From assembly GCF_001625305.1 (NCBI RefSeq), contig NW_017803887.1:490435-554434 (forward strand): a stretch of DNA of 64,000 nt, read 5' to 3'. Below, in pieces: positions 10,592 to 22,993 of the stretch. Source of the stretch: Branchiostoma belcheri (taxonomy: Eukaryota > Chordata > Leptocardii > Amphioxiformes > Branchiostomatidae). The translations under genes and the position numbers were made by a program. The first letter of the stretch is position 1, and each line of letters begins with the position of its first letter. Under the pieces are notes generated by a model. The model had not been told where the DNA came from and did no database searches. It saw only the letters and a list, made by a program, of their open reading frames with translations.

Positions 10592-12458
10592 AGCTGCAAC
10601 GGAACCTGAATCAGAATCAGTTTTCTTGCAAAATGTCTGAGTTTTAAGAAAGTTGCCAATTGGCTCCAATAGGTTATTGTACAATTGGCTCGTACTATCA
10701 ATTCTTATTTTGACAATTAGGAGTCATTTAATTCATTTAATTGAAGATTGTCCTTACTGAAGGGTTCCATATTGATTTATATTATTTTTCATGGAAGTCT
10801 GTTTAAGCTAGATCATGTCACACAGAAAATGAAGAAGCATGTACAACCAGTTTTTCTTTGTTTTTATTTACAATTGCACAGTGGTAGTACGCGCTGAAAA
10901 TAAACCCTACCATACAAAGCGCATCCGTGACGCAATCATCTCAACATTGTCAACAATTTCACTCTATACTTACATTGTACTTGCTTCTTTTCAATACTCA
11001 ATGCAAAGATACATGTACATTTATCTATTCCTCTGCAATTGTGTTGCACAAAATACTGACTATTCTTCCACAATTTACCCACTTGTGGATGCTTTTCACA
11101 GGTTTATCAATTGCAGTGGTTATTTCAAATGCTTATGTTTTCAGTAAAATAAAACTACAACATAACTACTTGTTGTTGCCCTTATTTTCTTTTTCCACTT
11201 TTTTTTGTGTCATAACATTGATGAAACTATGTTGTATGTCCATGAATGTATCTGTAAGTAGGTCTTATCAAGAGTACTGGGGCACAAAATATTGTAAATG
11301 CTATAAAGGTAGCATGTCAGCAGAACGTACTGCACCTGCGTGAACCCTACACTTTGACAGAACACCTCGTTTGAGATCGTATTTGCGTATCTAAGGATAA
11401 CGTCCAGTTTATAGTTTTCAAATGTATCAGAAAGAATATTGTCTGCAACAGGTAGAATTCAGATGCATGTTGACCAAACATCCAACGAAAACCATGAAAA
11501 ATCTGGGTCGCGCAGGCACAGTACATTCTGCCGACTTGCTTATAAAGGTGCATGTAGTAATTTTTAGCAAATACAACAGTCAACGTTCTACAAGTATCAC
11601 CTCTACGTATGGACCACCTGACACATGTGGCCATTTTCGGCAGTCCCCTAGACAATGACACAAGCATGAAGAATCCTGTCTATAGTGACCACCTGTCCAC
11701 ATAGACCTGATTTTATCCCTCCCCTGAGTGGTCCTTTGGGCATTTTGACTAGTTTGGAAGTACACAGTTGAAGTTTTACCGTGACCATTCCTACATTTTA
11801 CCATTCCTATAGATCATCAACTAAAAGAAAGCTCTACAAGCCCTTTTCCTACACCCTGTAATGTCTATGCAGTTTACTACCACATAACCTTGCTAGCCAA
11901 CTTGGGCTATCTACTGACCAGTGAAAAATACAACTTCTATCCAGTACATCATGCAATGTAGATGTGGCAACTGAGAAGTTCTGAACTGAGAGCAGTTCTG
12001 AAGCAAAACATAGTAAAGATACATTTTGTACATTTTTTTCTATTTGTTTTCTAATAATAAACATCTGCTTGACACACAATTCAAACCATAGAATTTTTTC
12101 ACAAATCAACAGTAAGGTAAGGTATTATACCTTCATAAAGGTGTACATTTGTACCAATGACAAGTGATCTTTGAATCATTGATTGATAAGCGAGGGAAGG
12201 GGTTTAGTATTTAGGTGGTTTGGAGTATACATTTGAAAAATACAAGTCATCTTTGACAGGAAAACCAGTTTTTTGTAATCCCTGAACAGCGTAAAATACT
12301 TGAATTTTCTTTTTTGCTGTGTGTCACTGTGCTTTTTGCGGTACTAATTCTGTAAGCTCTTTGAGCTGGGTTAAAGACAAAGATGGGTAAGGAGGTCAAG
12401 TATGTGAAAATTGCATATAGTTTACCAAGATTTAGTCCTGCCAAAGCTCTTGACCTTA
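10592..12458. other. Intergenic sequence between the UTP3 and SZRD1 3' ends
   Basis: Open frames here are short and match nothing known. 12370-12450 resembles 14045-14110 (AGATTTAGTCCTGCCAAA), a small dispersed repeat also hinted at near 4900 and 21590. Otherwise nothing was identified. Confidence 0.5.
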
Positions 12459-12773
12459 CAAAAAATGTTGTGTTTCCTGTTTCCCAACCAACCCTAGAAA
12501 AAACTGCCAACCCTAGCCTTTTTTTGAGGTGGACCCCTGCAAGGGACATAATTTTTTGAGCTAACAACCTTTCTAGCTCCATGATCTGACATGTCAGTGA
12601 AACATTGTACAATCAGTTTTCCAATATTGACATTGTAAATATAAATGTCCTCATGCAAGTTTTACTTTGTTAAACTGTATTGTTTAAGTTTGATCACTAG
12701 AGATTGCCAAAGATAATTCCTACCGACCTTTTTCAGGACTGAAACAGGAAACACAATATTTTTTTCCTAGGCC
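12459..12773. mobile_element. MITE family H, copy 2
   Basis: Terminal inverted repeats AAAAAATGTTGTGTTTCCTG and GAAACAGGAAACACAAT. It lies just beyond the SZRD1 stop codon, probably in its 3' UTR. Confidence 0.75.
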
Positions 12774-12895
12774 CTATTCTTGTGTGTTTTATGTTCACAT
12801 CAATCTTGCGTATTTTTTCCCCAGACAGAGACGTAGTGTGGCATTACGAGGAGTGTACAGGGCATATTTCTGGCTAGCTGTGTTGTTTTCCTGCA

Positions 12896-15016
12896 CTATC
12901 TGCTGAGTTGGAACCCTGCACTGCCGTCTGGACCTCGAGGCTGCCGCACGACACTTACCCCGTCTTCTACCTTCAGTTCCTCCAGCTGCTGGACTAGATG
13001 GGCAGGCCTGGGGAGATATTCATTGTATCATCTATAAGTAATATATATCAGGGCTGGAAATACCACCTGCACATTAGCTAGTGCAGGTAAAACTGGAGCT
13101 GTGCAGAACCAGAGTTATCAACCAAGGATTGAGGTGTTTACTAGTAAAAACTTGTTTTTCCAAGAATTATAATTGTAGAGAGGAACTCGCTGCCACCGAG
13201 TACAGTTAGGGCATAGATAACTTTGAACAATGCTGTACTTATGGTAGTTACAGCTACATGCAGATATGAAAAGGTTAGATGTAACAGACATTCAGTGTAA
13301 TGTAGTCAGCTGCCACCGCATTGCATGCCAAAGGGCAGTTATACCAGCTAAAGGGGTACAGATACAGTTGAATTTAAGGTGGCTGGGGAGATCTTGAATA
13401 TGTGGCGTGTCTTTAAACTAAATTAACGGTTTCAGTAGGCAAATTTTACACAGAGTAAAATTGGTACAAGGAAGGAACTCTAGCATACTTATATACAAAT
13501 GTACCTATATTATAATACAAGTAGAAAACAAGTCTACCTTTCCTCCTGGGTCTGCTCTGCTGACGTTGCCCCCAGTATTCTGAGCCGAGCCTCTGCGTAC
13601 TCTGCCTCTCTCTGTGCCAGGGTTTTGTGCTTTGCCTTTGGCTTACTGTCTGTGCTGTTGGGGGACGTCGCGTCACTAGAGTTGGTGGGACGTTTCAGGA
13701 TCTTCAGCTGAGGCTGGTATTGTGTGCGTTGGGTGTCCTCCTCCAGGACTCTGGGTGCTGCTGGGCTCTTATTGTTGTTTTTTCTGTTGTAAAGGAAAGA
13801 GGTTTTGTTTAGGAGAGCAAATAGTGGCGGTACAACTCGTGCAGGGGCCAGTTGATTCACAAAATACCCCAGCATGTTAGGTAAGGCTGTTAGGAATCTA
13901 GGGGCGTGCAAACTTCGGTCTCAAAGTGTTCCGGCACGGTAAAACGCATGTTTGTTCATTTGACCCAATGCACCGCTCCGCGACTGTTGTTAGGGTTAAT
14001 GTAAAAGACTGCAAGCAAGAGAAGCCCTGCAATGGTTGCCGCAGCTAGGTAAGGAGGTCTAATATGTACATGGAAATTGCATACACCAAGATTTAGTCCT
14101 GCCAAAAAGTCCAGCCCCAGCGTCAGTTTGCAAGCACGTCTAACCCTCGGAACATGGGGAACAAAAGACGTTAAACCGGATAAAGAGAGAGAAAGAGGAA
14201 CACTATGATTACTTACTTGATCTTGATTTCTTTTGTCTTCATGTCTTTCTCCAATCGACGTTCCAATTCCTGAAAATATGTGTACATGTACGATAATCAA
14301 TAGTCATAGTAGTACTGTAGTATCATCATTTGTATATATCAGCAACTCGTTTAAAAGAAAATTCCATTTGAAATTGGAACAATTTTTATTCAGATTCCTT
14401 CAACTTGTTGATGATTCTGCTGCCTTTCGTGGCTAATACAAAAATGGGTACAGTGAATCACCAACTTCCAGACAGTATCTAGCAATATCAGTTCAGCATC
14501 TATTCTCTTTCTGATACCAGTACTAGATGAAACCACACCGTGTTTACACGGTGATTGTGCAGACCGCATAATTAGAAACTGCTAGAGCAAACTTCCTCAA
14601 CTTAACGTTACATCCATTATTTATCATAGTTTCATACATCAATGGTGTGGGGAAATTCTTCTTTTTTCGATCGAAAAAAATAAATCCAAGAAGATGCGGC
14701 AAAGGTTTCAAAGATACCCATAAATGGTTACTTCATACACAAGTGCCTCAGAAATTATAGTATGTGACGCACGTCTGACGAATGGAATCTGGGGGTGGGA
14801 GGGGGGCACACGTTGTGCGAACTCACAAAATCTCTCGACTCGCCGATGGCCATAACTTTTCTACTATGCTACGTAGCGGCCTAAAACTCGACCAGCTTAT
14901 ACCCCCATGTGTTGTTTACGTCTAGATTGTGATATTTCGGACAGTGATGTCTTCCTTACCCCGCTATCCGCCAAATCTTCCCAGCTGTCAAAAACATCGT
15001 CGTTCCCTGCCGCCAT
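12896..15016 (-). CDS. SZRD1: SUZ RNA-binding domain-containing protein 1
   Basis: Four exons on the minus strand join in phase: 15016-14960, 14269-14217, 13783-13538 and 13007-12896 (stop TAG). The product is 155 aa, close to the ~152 aa vertebrate protein. The N terminus MAAGNDDVFDSWEDLADSG and ELERRLEK match the family start. Residues about 63-107 form the SUZ domain (LKILKRPTN through TLAQREAEYAEARLRILG). Residues about 139-150 form the SUZ-C tail (VVRQPRGPDGSAGF). SUZ domains bind RNA in other proteins; the cellular role of SZRD1 itself is poorly defined. The start codon sits in an ATGGCGG context, 246 bp from the oppositely oriented FYVE gene, so the two probably share a promoter. A possible internal donor (GGGGTAAGTG) lies in the last exon. 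Assignment is strong. Confidence 0.93.
14045..14185. repeat. Dispersed repeat fragment
   Basis: GGTAAGGAGGTCTAATATG, AGATTTAGTCCTGCCAAA, GCCCCAGCGTCAGTTTGCAA and GTCTAACCCTCGGAA. Parts recur at 4900-4980 (reverse), 12370-12450 and 21590-21680. It lies in SZRD1 intron 2. Confidence 0.5.
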
Positions 15017-15262
15017 GTTTCTCTGATTCACTGAAGGCGAAACCACTACTAGAAATCTTCAAAACCTAACTTTATTTATCGATATCACATACTTTTTCAT
15101 CAGTATATATTGTATGAATAGATTACGTTATATCTTAAAAAGTTATGTACAATTTAACATCCCAGAAATAGGTAGAAATTTAGGTTCTAACTTTAAGGAC
15201 AATATTTCGTTTAGTCACCCCTTTTTCGTAATGGGTGCGTCTAATTTCGAGCACGAAACAAG
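15017..15262. promoter_or_regulatory. Bidirectional promoter between SZRD1 and the FYVE gene
   Basis: Only 246 bp separate the two start codons, which point away from each other. Both starts lie in ATGGCGG (AACATGGCGGC for SZRD1, AAGATGGCGGG for the FYVE gene), the sense of the YY1 initiator-type motif AAnATGGCGG. No good TATA box is placed for either gene. YY1 use is an inference from the motif. Confidence 0.6.
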
Positions 15263-18200
15263 ATGGCGGGTTCTTATGTTCCAGTGAGTCCGTACTCAAA
15301 AGTAAGGAATTCGCAGCTGTTTTTAACCTGTTTTAACTATTATTTGTACCTGTTGATGATATTGTATAACCTAAGAATTTAGGACGATTATTTTTTATGA
15401 AAAGAGTACCACATCTGTCGTGAAAGGCTTACATTCCGCGCCTGTTTTCCTAGTCAAAATTATGTTTGTTTACATTTTGGACTAGAATGGGTACTGGTAC
15501 TTTCACTTACTATTAAAGACACACCCATTTTGGATTGTCATGTTATTAATAAACACAGTGAATGTGTTGAACGGGAGACAGGTTTTTTTTAATCTAAAGT
15601 AATATTTAAGACATTACAACTGCTGTCTCAATGTCAAATTATATGTGTTCTAGAATCTATAAATAATGTACCATTGATTTTGGTGCAAAGTTCAATTTCA
15701 CACAAATTTGGCATTGAAGAATATATGAAAATAAGAAGCATTCCTGTCTGACCATATGTATGAATGTGTTTGAGTAAGAATTAACAGAGGTGACCATATG
15801 CGAATGTACAATATTATACATTTGCTTTGCAAATGTTACCTTTCTAGTTCTTACATTCATATATATGGTGACAGGAGTCTAAACCCCTCCTGCTATAGAA
15901 TTGCAACATGATGTAACCCAACACCAGTTACCATGGTGACAGACGTCTGGTTCAGGTCATCAACCTCATTTGTTTGGAGAGCAAAGCAAAAATAATGTTT
16001 TATCTTCCTCTAGAAACCCCCTATCAGAACCCCCAGCATGATAATCTCCAGTGAATGGTCAGAAGTCCAGCAGAACATCGGAACGCTGGTCAGCGACCAC
16101 CAGAACAACCGACCAATCGACGCCCAGGATTTCCCCTACGTCAAGAAGAGCCACTGGACACCTAGCGGAGAAGTCACGAACTGCAGCTGCTGTAGGAAAA
16201 AGTTTGGCCTGACAGACAGAAAACACCATTGCTACAGGTGGGGAAAAGTACTGTTGTAATCACTTGTGAAGGAAGAACCTCTTCCTTGACTGATTCCTGT
16301 TGTCCTTGACTGAATCTGTCACCTGACCAGCTAGGTTTTTAGCTACAAAGTGTTTAACAAGATTCCATTTTTGCTGTGTCACAAAATTACCCAAGGTTTA
16401 CAAAAATGTGTGGTCAATCGTCATACCCTTTCCTATACATATCATTATTCAAAGTAGTATTTTTTAATTGAGTATTTTGCTATGTTTTCACATTACAATA
16501 AGCAAGATCATTGTCAAAACTAATACAGTATCATCAAATCATAAATCAAAGTGTGGTATTTCTCAACTTGCATTTGTTGATATGACATTATGACTTCACA
16601 ATAAGCTGCATACATTACCTATACTTTGTCAATAGCTTGTGATTGTTGCAGGTGTGGACAGGTGTGTTGTTGGAAGTGTACCAGGTACAAGAGGAAACTG
16701 TCAATCTTAGCTGAGCCTGATCCAAATGGGAGGAGCTACCAGGTACAGTGAAACAGTTCCCAGATATAAAAGAAACCTATCCTTAACAACTCTGGTTTTC
16801 ATGCTCTAGATTTTGCCATATTAACTATACATTACATTTTGTACTAATATATTATCTTACTACATAATTACTACGAATTTTTTTCTGTACTTTGTAGATA
16901 CATCTCTTTTTTCCAGCAATTAATGTCAATGAAAATAATAAAACACATGCATGTCTTGCCTTAAAGTTTGCTTTTCCTACTGTACTTGCCATATTATCCC
17001 CTACCCCAACACATGTATCAGCCCTGTCAATAATCTGCATGCCCTCTCTCATACGCAGCTGATGTAGCTCACTGTACAACCAAGGTGTCTTCATGATTGC
17101 AATTCTGTAGGTCTCATGCTTCTGTATACATCTTTTTGCTGAATTTGCTTGTAACAAATGTTGACAGCTACAATTTTGCCAAATATTCCTAAGAGACTGT
17201 CTATGATTCTTGCACCTTACGCCACACACATTAGGCCAAGAAAAAAATGTTGTGTTTCCTGTTTCCCGACCAACCCTAGACAAAACTGCCAACCCTAGTC
17301 TTTTTTTGTCTGTGAACCCCTACAAGGGACATGCATTTTTCGAGCTGATCGACCTCTTATAGCTCCATGATCTGACACTTGAGTGATAATCCCTACCTAC
17401 CGCCCCTAATTTTTTCAGGGCTGAAACAGGAAACACAACATTTTTTTCTTAGGCCTCACATACATGAAAAACCTAAAGCCTTCTTGCATTCTAACCTTCC
17501 TGTATCCTCATTTCTCCCAGGTATGTGCCTCCTGTTTTGACGAGGGTCCACAGACCATCGGTCAGACCCAGGATCTGACAGACCTGTTCTTCACCCTGAA
17601 GGGCAGGAAAACCAGCCCCAAGTACAAACCTAAGTCTGGCAGTAGGCTGCACAGGAAACTGGACTATCACAAGGTTTGTGTGGACACATCAGTGGCTAAA
17701 AGTACAGTGTTGTGATTCTCAAACATCATAGTCAGTATACATGTATATGAATGATGACATATTCACTTTTCATCATTCATGAATAGACTTTTGTTATCAA
17801 TTACAGTACAGGGATGGTACAGTATACTAGTAGTACTGAGTGGGGGAAGGTACTTCAGTAACAAGGACAGGGATGGTACAGTATAGTATTGAGTGGGGGA
17901 AGGTACTTCAGCACCAAGGTCAGGGATGATACATGATAGTACAGGGTAGAGGAAGTTAGTTCAGCACCAAGGCCAGGGTTAGTACAGGACAGTGCAGTGT
18001 GGAACAGGCTTGAATTATGGCTATGATTTAAGAAATACTTTTTTTTGCTTGGTAATTGTAATGATATTCAGCTGCTTGATGTTGCTGTAGTAGTACAAAC
18101 CCAAACTGTTTCTACCCAGGAGTGCCGGCGTCTGACAGAAGGGTTCCTGGCAGCAGGAGGGTCGTCCTGGCTGAAGTCTGCTTCTCTGGAGATCATGAAG

Positions 18201-21200
18201 AGTTTCTCCCTCCCAGACTGGCAGAAAGGAACCTTCTACCTGCCCAAGGGGGCCACAGACTTCTGTCAGGTCTGTTTTTGTTTTTGTTTTTTTTTGCCTG
18301 TAGGAAAAAACTCCAAGGAGATGTTTTGGTAAAAATTGTAACTAACAAAAAGATTCTCCGAAAAAGCTTTTTTTACCTTGAGACATATATGGACAGGTAT
18401 GTATCTTTGATCTTGTGATGGAAACTACTGGTATATGTTTCATTTTTGTACAATACAATTTTTGTTTATCCTTCCATGGTCTTAATCTTGACTCTTGTCC
18501 CATTTGTAATTATGTGAATTTGTTTATAATATAAATATAAATCATCATGACAAAAAGCCCAACAAAGATGAACTGTCATGCTAAAATATAAATCATGCCA
18601 ATCCTCCCATGTGTAGCTATGTGAACAGAAGTTTGGCCTGCTGAAACAGAAGCATAACTGTCGTGTGTGTGGGCGTGTCATCTGTTCAACCTGCTCTGCT
18701 GAGAACCTCATCCTGTATGTACCTGATGACGGGGAACAGGACTCAGGTATTTGATTGGATTTATTGAAATTGTAAATATACAATACACACACGGAACACA
18801 AGTGGCTGTTGCTGGTGTTGTGTCCCACACATAGAAACAAATACAGGGCAGACAATACTCATTTTCACTTGAGTTAAGTTTGGAAAGTTGTGTTAAGTGC
18901 CTTTCCCAAGAGCACAGGATTGGTGGCATTTTAGGACTCGAACCTTGGACCTCTTGGTTCCGAGTCAAACACACGATCCTACTCAGGTATAGGCTTTCTG
19001 ATATTAGCATGTTGGCAGAACATACTGTGCCTGCACAAAAACTGGATTTTCCATGTATTTTGTCAGATGTTTGGTCAGCATATGTGACAAAAGTACTGAG
19101 TGTACATAAATGATATCTCCACTCTTTTCTCCCACCACCCAGACCCTCGCTGGGCCATCATCAAGGTAAAAGGCTGTCCTGAGGTGGAGCCTAACCTGTG
19201 CCTGTACCAGCGTGTGTGTGGGTCCTGTCAGGCAGGGTTAGAGGACATACAACTGGCAGAGATCACACAGGCTGGAGCAGAGGAGGAACAACAGGACATC
19301 TTCTCTAGTATTAAACAGGTACATGTAGATGTATTTTTTATATTGCACACACACACTCGCACACACAGATTCAGTGAGTTTGCCAGCTTCAAGTAGTGTG
19401 TAGTAAGCCAAATTGACAAAGCTGTCCTCTTAAAAAGTGGACATTGGAGTTAATACCAATGGCAGAAAAACAAGCCATATAATAACAAATCAGACTACTA
19501 CAGTGTCTTAACTTTCTTCAGTAAACAGTGTTTTGTATCCCATATCATGTATCATTCTAACACAGTTCTGTGTTCTTCTATCAGGTATATGAGAAGATCT
19601 CGGCTACCCAGTCTAAGATAGACACCCAGCTGCCCAAGTACCAGGAACTGATAGAAGGTCTGGAGATCAGTGCAGGCAGTCCTAAATACTTACCACAGGT
19701 GAGACTTACATAGGCAAGATCCTGCATGTAAGTACATGATTGTACTGTATCTACATGTATGTAACACATGTACACAAACCACTCTCTCTCTCTCTCTCTC
19801 ACTCTGACTCTGACTCTCTCTCTCTCTCTCCCTCTTTCTCTCTCCTTTGTATCTCTGAGCAACTTCAAAATCCAATTAAAGGGTCAATGACCTGAACCAG
19901 ACTGTCTGTCACTGGTAACTGGTGTTGGGTTACATCATGTTGCAGTTTGATAGCAGGAGGGATTTAGACTCCTGTCTGACCACATATATGAATGTGTTTG
20001 AGTAAGAATTAACAGAGCAGACTATATGCGAAGGTAAACATTATGCATTTGCTTTGCAAATGTTACCTTTCTGTTTTCCCATATTTGCTCCAGGCCAGAA
20101 GTAACATGCAGATGTTAGCCAAGGCTCAGGCAGACTTGTCAGACCACCTGACCAGGCTGGTGGTTGAGGTGGCCAGCCTGAAGCGGCTGCACCCCAGCAC
20201 CGCAGCACAGCTCAAGCTGCTGAAGGGCCTGCTCCGGGCTAAGTACGAGTTCTACCAGGAGAACATGTTCCAGTTCAGGGACCTGAGGAGGAGGCTGGAG
20301 AACATGACTCCTACAGAGGTTAGAACTGTACAATGTGAACCAGTTAAGGAACATTATCATGAAAAGTTCATCTATGTTGGTAAAAATCATAGTAAAATTT
20401 ATTTCAACACAACAGTGGTCGGTAAATTTTCAACGACCACTGTCACCTTCATCAGGATATTTATGAACAATCACTTCAACACGTGATTTCGCGAGAGTAA
20501 CGGTTAGAGATGCGGGACCTTATTCACACTAGACTTTACGGATACGTGACATCAGCAATTGATCAAACATGCTAGGGAGTTTGTATTGTCCACTGTCTCT
20601 GTTAAGTGAATACATGGCCTCCTTAATGCCTCTTAAAACGTAGTCCTGTTCAGTGTCTAATATTCTAACTTTGTCCAATGAGGCAGTATGGTCCGGTGAT
20701 TTGGTTAAGGAACATGTGTAATACACACTCACACACCTCTTCATCCCCCCTCCCCCCAGGTCCTGAATGAGATCCAGGCTATCGTGGACCATCAGGCCAT
20801 CAACTCTGCTTACATCAGTACCAAACAACTCGGGCTGGAGGCTCTGCTCCTAGCAGGTTGGCGATATGCAGTGTTTTCTCTAGTGTTTGTCTCAGTATTA
20901 TAACTAGTACTTGTGCTTAAGATGATGCCATTTTAAAGATATATATAGTTCTGCAAACAAGTCCGTTTTTCTCAGACAGCAAACTTTTGCTTGTATGTAA
21001 AGATGTTAAATGTATTAGTATACAGTGTATTCTTAACATCCAAGTGAAGTGTCAGAAAAATAATAGCTTTCTTTAGAAATGAAAGATATTTAGTTTTTGC
21101 TAAATGTTGACATTCTATTTATTTCATTTTATATGGTGCACCCAAATGTACATGTATCTTTTGTGCACACAATTTTTTAGGTTGGGTGTACCAGTGCACC

Positions 21201-22024
21201 TATTCCCAAACATGAATTTCGAGCCCTGGTTTTCCATTCCAGATAAGCATGAGTTCTCGCCCAGGATAGCTCAGGTGCTGGCAGCTGTGGAGGGAGTTGT
21301 GTCTGAGGAGCTGCAGCTCAGCATCAGGGAGAACAGGGAGGACTGGGAGCAACATCAACTACAGGTTTGTACTATTGATTTCACCTATGTATAGTGTACA
21401 GTTATATTCATATTTTAATGTACAGTATTCAACACAAGGAAATGACTCTGTCATCAAACTTTACATCAAGGGTCTGAGTCTTCATCATGTTGGGACACCG
21501 CGTGGCTGGCTGGTGAAGTTGCTGAGACTCTAACCCACAGGGCATTTGACATTTGCTGTGCCCAAGAACCACAGGGCAAAGGCAAATGGCGAGCTACCAT
21601 CAAGCCCCAGCATCAGTGTGCAAGTTTGTCTAACCCTCACTACAGGCAACAACAGATGGTAAACTGGATAGATAGACAATTTCTGTACAGAAAAGTGACA
21701 TTTATTTTAGCCTGACATGTTGTGACTTCTATCCTCCAGGTGCAGGAGTTTGTGAAGCGATGTCTGCAGGGTTCCTCTCACCGGTTTGTTCGACCGTCCC
21801 GGCGGCTCACCGCGGCCCACGGGACCACCTACGTGTCGCAGTTCCTCTCGGAACGCAGCGAGATCGTCGTCACGCAGATCTACCTGCAACTCTGTGCCAA
21901 GTGTGTCGACAAGAAGTTCAGGAAGACCAAAGAGGCCCTGCAGGCAGCACAGCTACAGTTGGTGGAGAATCAGGAGAAGGGACAAAAGTCCACAACAGTC
22001 GGAACTGAATCTGCTACTAGCTAG
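15263..22024 (+). CDS. Tandem FYVE zinc-finger protein
   Basis: Twelve exons join in phase: 15263-15301, 16014-16237, 16652-16742, 17521-17673, 18120-18269, 18617-18746, 19143-19318, 19585-19698, 20094-20318, 20760-20856, 21243-21364 and 21740-22024. The product is 601 aa. The first FYVE finger (about residues 61-123) has WTPS, CSCC, RKHHCYRCG, CCWKC and a final CASC. The second (about 218-291) has FCQLC, KQKHNCRVCG, CSTC and VCGSC. FYVE fingers bind PI3P on endosomes. Finger 1 keeps the basic HHC patch; finger 2 has HNC instead, so its lipid binding may be weak. Residues about 322-434 look helical and may form coiled coil (IKQVYEKISATQSKIDTQL, LRRRLENM). No transmembrane segment or signal peptide is seen. 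I do not recognise a vertebrate orthologue. Candidate poly(A) signal AATAAA lies at 22994-22999. Confidence 0.92.
15750..15965. mobile_element. Dispersed repeat F, composite copy 3
   Basis: A forward half (ATGAATGTGTTTGAGTAAGA to CAAATGTTACCTTTCTAG, about 15755-15848) is joined head to tail with an inverted half (CATTCATATATATGGTGACA to GGTTCAGGTCATC). The two halves face each other, and the unit ends about 50 bp before the acceptor of FYVE exon 2. Confidence 0.7.
17232..17457. mobile_element. MITE family H, copy 3
   Basis: Best-preserved copy: TIRs AAAAAAATGTTGTGTTTCCT and GAAACAGGAAACACAACATT, bordered by AGGCC / AGGCCT. It ends about 63 bp before FYVE exon 4. Confidence 0.85.
17805..17995. 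repeat. About 62-bp tandem repeat, three units
   Basis: Units carry CAGGGATGGTACAGTATA, TGAGTGGGGGAAGGTACTTC and AGCACCAAGG, with growing divergence to the right. Located in FYVE intron 4. Confidence 0.75.
18750..18985 (-). mobile_element. tRNA-derived SINE, copy 2
   Basis: Same body as 8495-8725 (GCTGTTGCTGGTGTTGTGTC, CACACATAGAAACAAATACA) with the tRNA-like head at 18920-18985 on the minus strand. It starts 4 bp after the donor of FYVE exon 6. Confidence 0.8.
19783..19846. repeat. (CT)n microsatellite
   Basis: CT repeat with a few CTGA interruptions in FYVE intron 8. Confidence 0.9.
19881..20072 (+). mobile_element. Dispersed repeat F, copy 4
   Basis: GGGTCAATGACCTGAACCAG to TTTGCTTTGCAAATGTTACC. 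It ends 22 bp before the acceptor of FYVE exon 9 (20094). Confidence 0.8.
20380..20718 (-). mobile_element. Penelope-like retroelement 3' remnant
   Basis: On the minus strand about 20718-20529 encodes DKVRILDTEQDYVLRGIKEA, then LNRDSGQYKLP and FDQLL. That matches the C-terminal end of the GIY-YIG endonuclease domain of Penelope-like elements, where the conserved LNRDGG and YD..L motifs lie. Catalytic residues further upstream are absent, so it is dead. A 3' non-coding part to about 20380 holds a hairpin and a hammerhead-like core. It sits in FYVE intron 9. Confidence 0.75.
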
Positions 22025-22130
22025 AGATCCGAAAATACATGTTTTTTCATCAGGTAAAGTATAGGATACAGGAGTTTTCTTTTACACAACTAAGATTTCT
22101 TACCTAAGTGCTTCCAGAAGAAATCTGTTG

Positions 22131-22287
22131 AGCCTGGGTGACAGACTGTTTCCAGGGCCTACACAGGCACCGGCACCAGGCACCAGGGACAACATACCCC
22201 AAGGAAATTACACCAAACCCCCCTTGGTTAGGCCCTGACACTGGCTAACTCTGGGCCTAGCATGCTATGGGTCTGGCATCCAGGCTA
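22131..22287. mobile_element. MITE family D, copy 1
   Basis: Ends AGCCTGGGTGACAGACTGTT and GGGTCTGGCATCCAGGCTA form the terminal inverted repeat. It lies in the likely 3' UTR of the FYVE gene. Confidence 0.7.
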
Positions 22288-22993
22288 AAATCTGCTTGGA
22301 GATTAGCTAAAACTGTTCCACTTGCAGGGTCAATATGTGAAATGCAGGTATCCTCATGTGGTAGGAGTAACTGTGATGAAAACTGTTAGATTTTGAACAT
22401 GTTGCTGCAATGGTATGTTGAATTTTATGCCTATCAGACTGTTGAGATCACTTGTCATATCAGAGCCAGTATACACCATTTTAATGTGCCATTATGTTAT
22501 GATATGCTACGTTATTATTTTAAGTCTTTCTGTGTTGAGATGACTCTTATCAGGAATCATGTCAATGCCAGTACATTTATATACCATTTTTAATGTGCCA
22601 TCATGTAATATGCTACATAATTAATATGTAGTAGTGTACCTACCAACACGTAAAGTATTAGGACCAAAATGCTGATGCCAAAGTCGACCAAAAGTAGTAT
22701 ATTTTTAAAGTCAGTTCATTTTTAATTCTTCATTTATCTGGACCAAAGAATAATCATGACTTAGATACATGTAATTACAAAGAGCCAATGGCTGTATAAC
22801 TGAGATTTCTATATTGTTGAATTTTTACTTGTTCTTATGACTCATGAAATAGATTTATAATTTCTACCTACTAGTAGCTGCTACTACAATCACGTAACGC
22901 CATGGTGTATGGTTTGGGTTCAATTTGTATAAAAATTTTATACTATACATATATAATATAAATTATTCTCATGTACCTAAAAATTATGTTGCA

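Noticed and set aside
16852-17292. 146-codon minus-strand frame in FYVE intron 3
   Set aside because: Its start lies in a MITE H inverted end and the rest shows no recognised domain.
21786-22064. Alternative Arg/Ser-rich frame in the last FYVE exon
   Set aside because: It overlaps the phased exon that completes the FYVE protein; a frame shadow.
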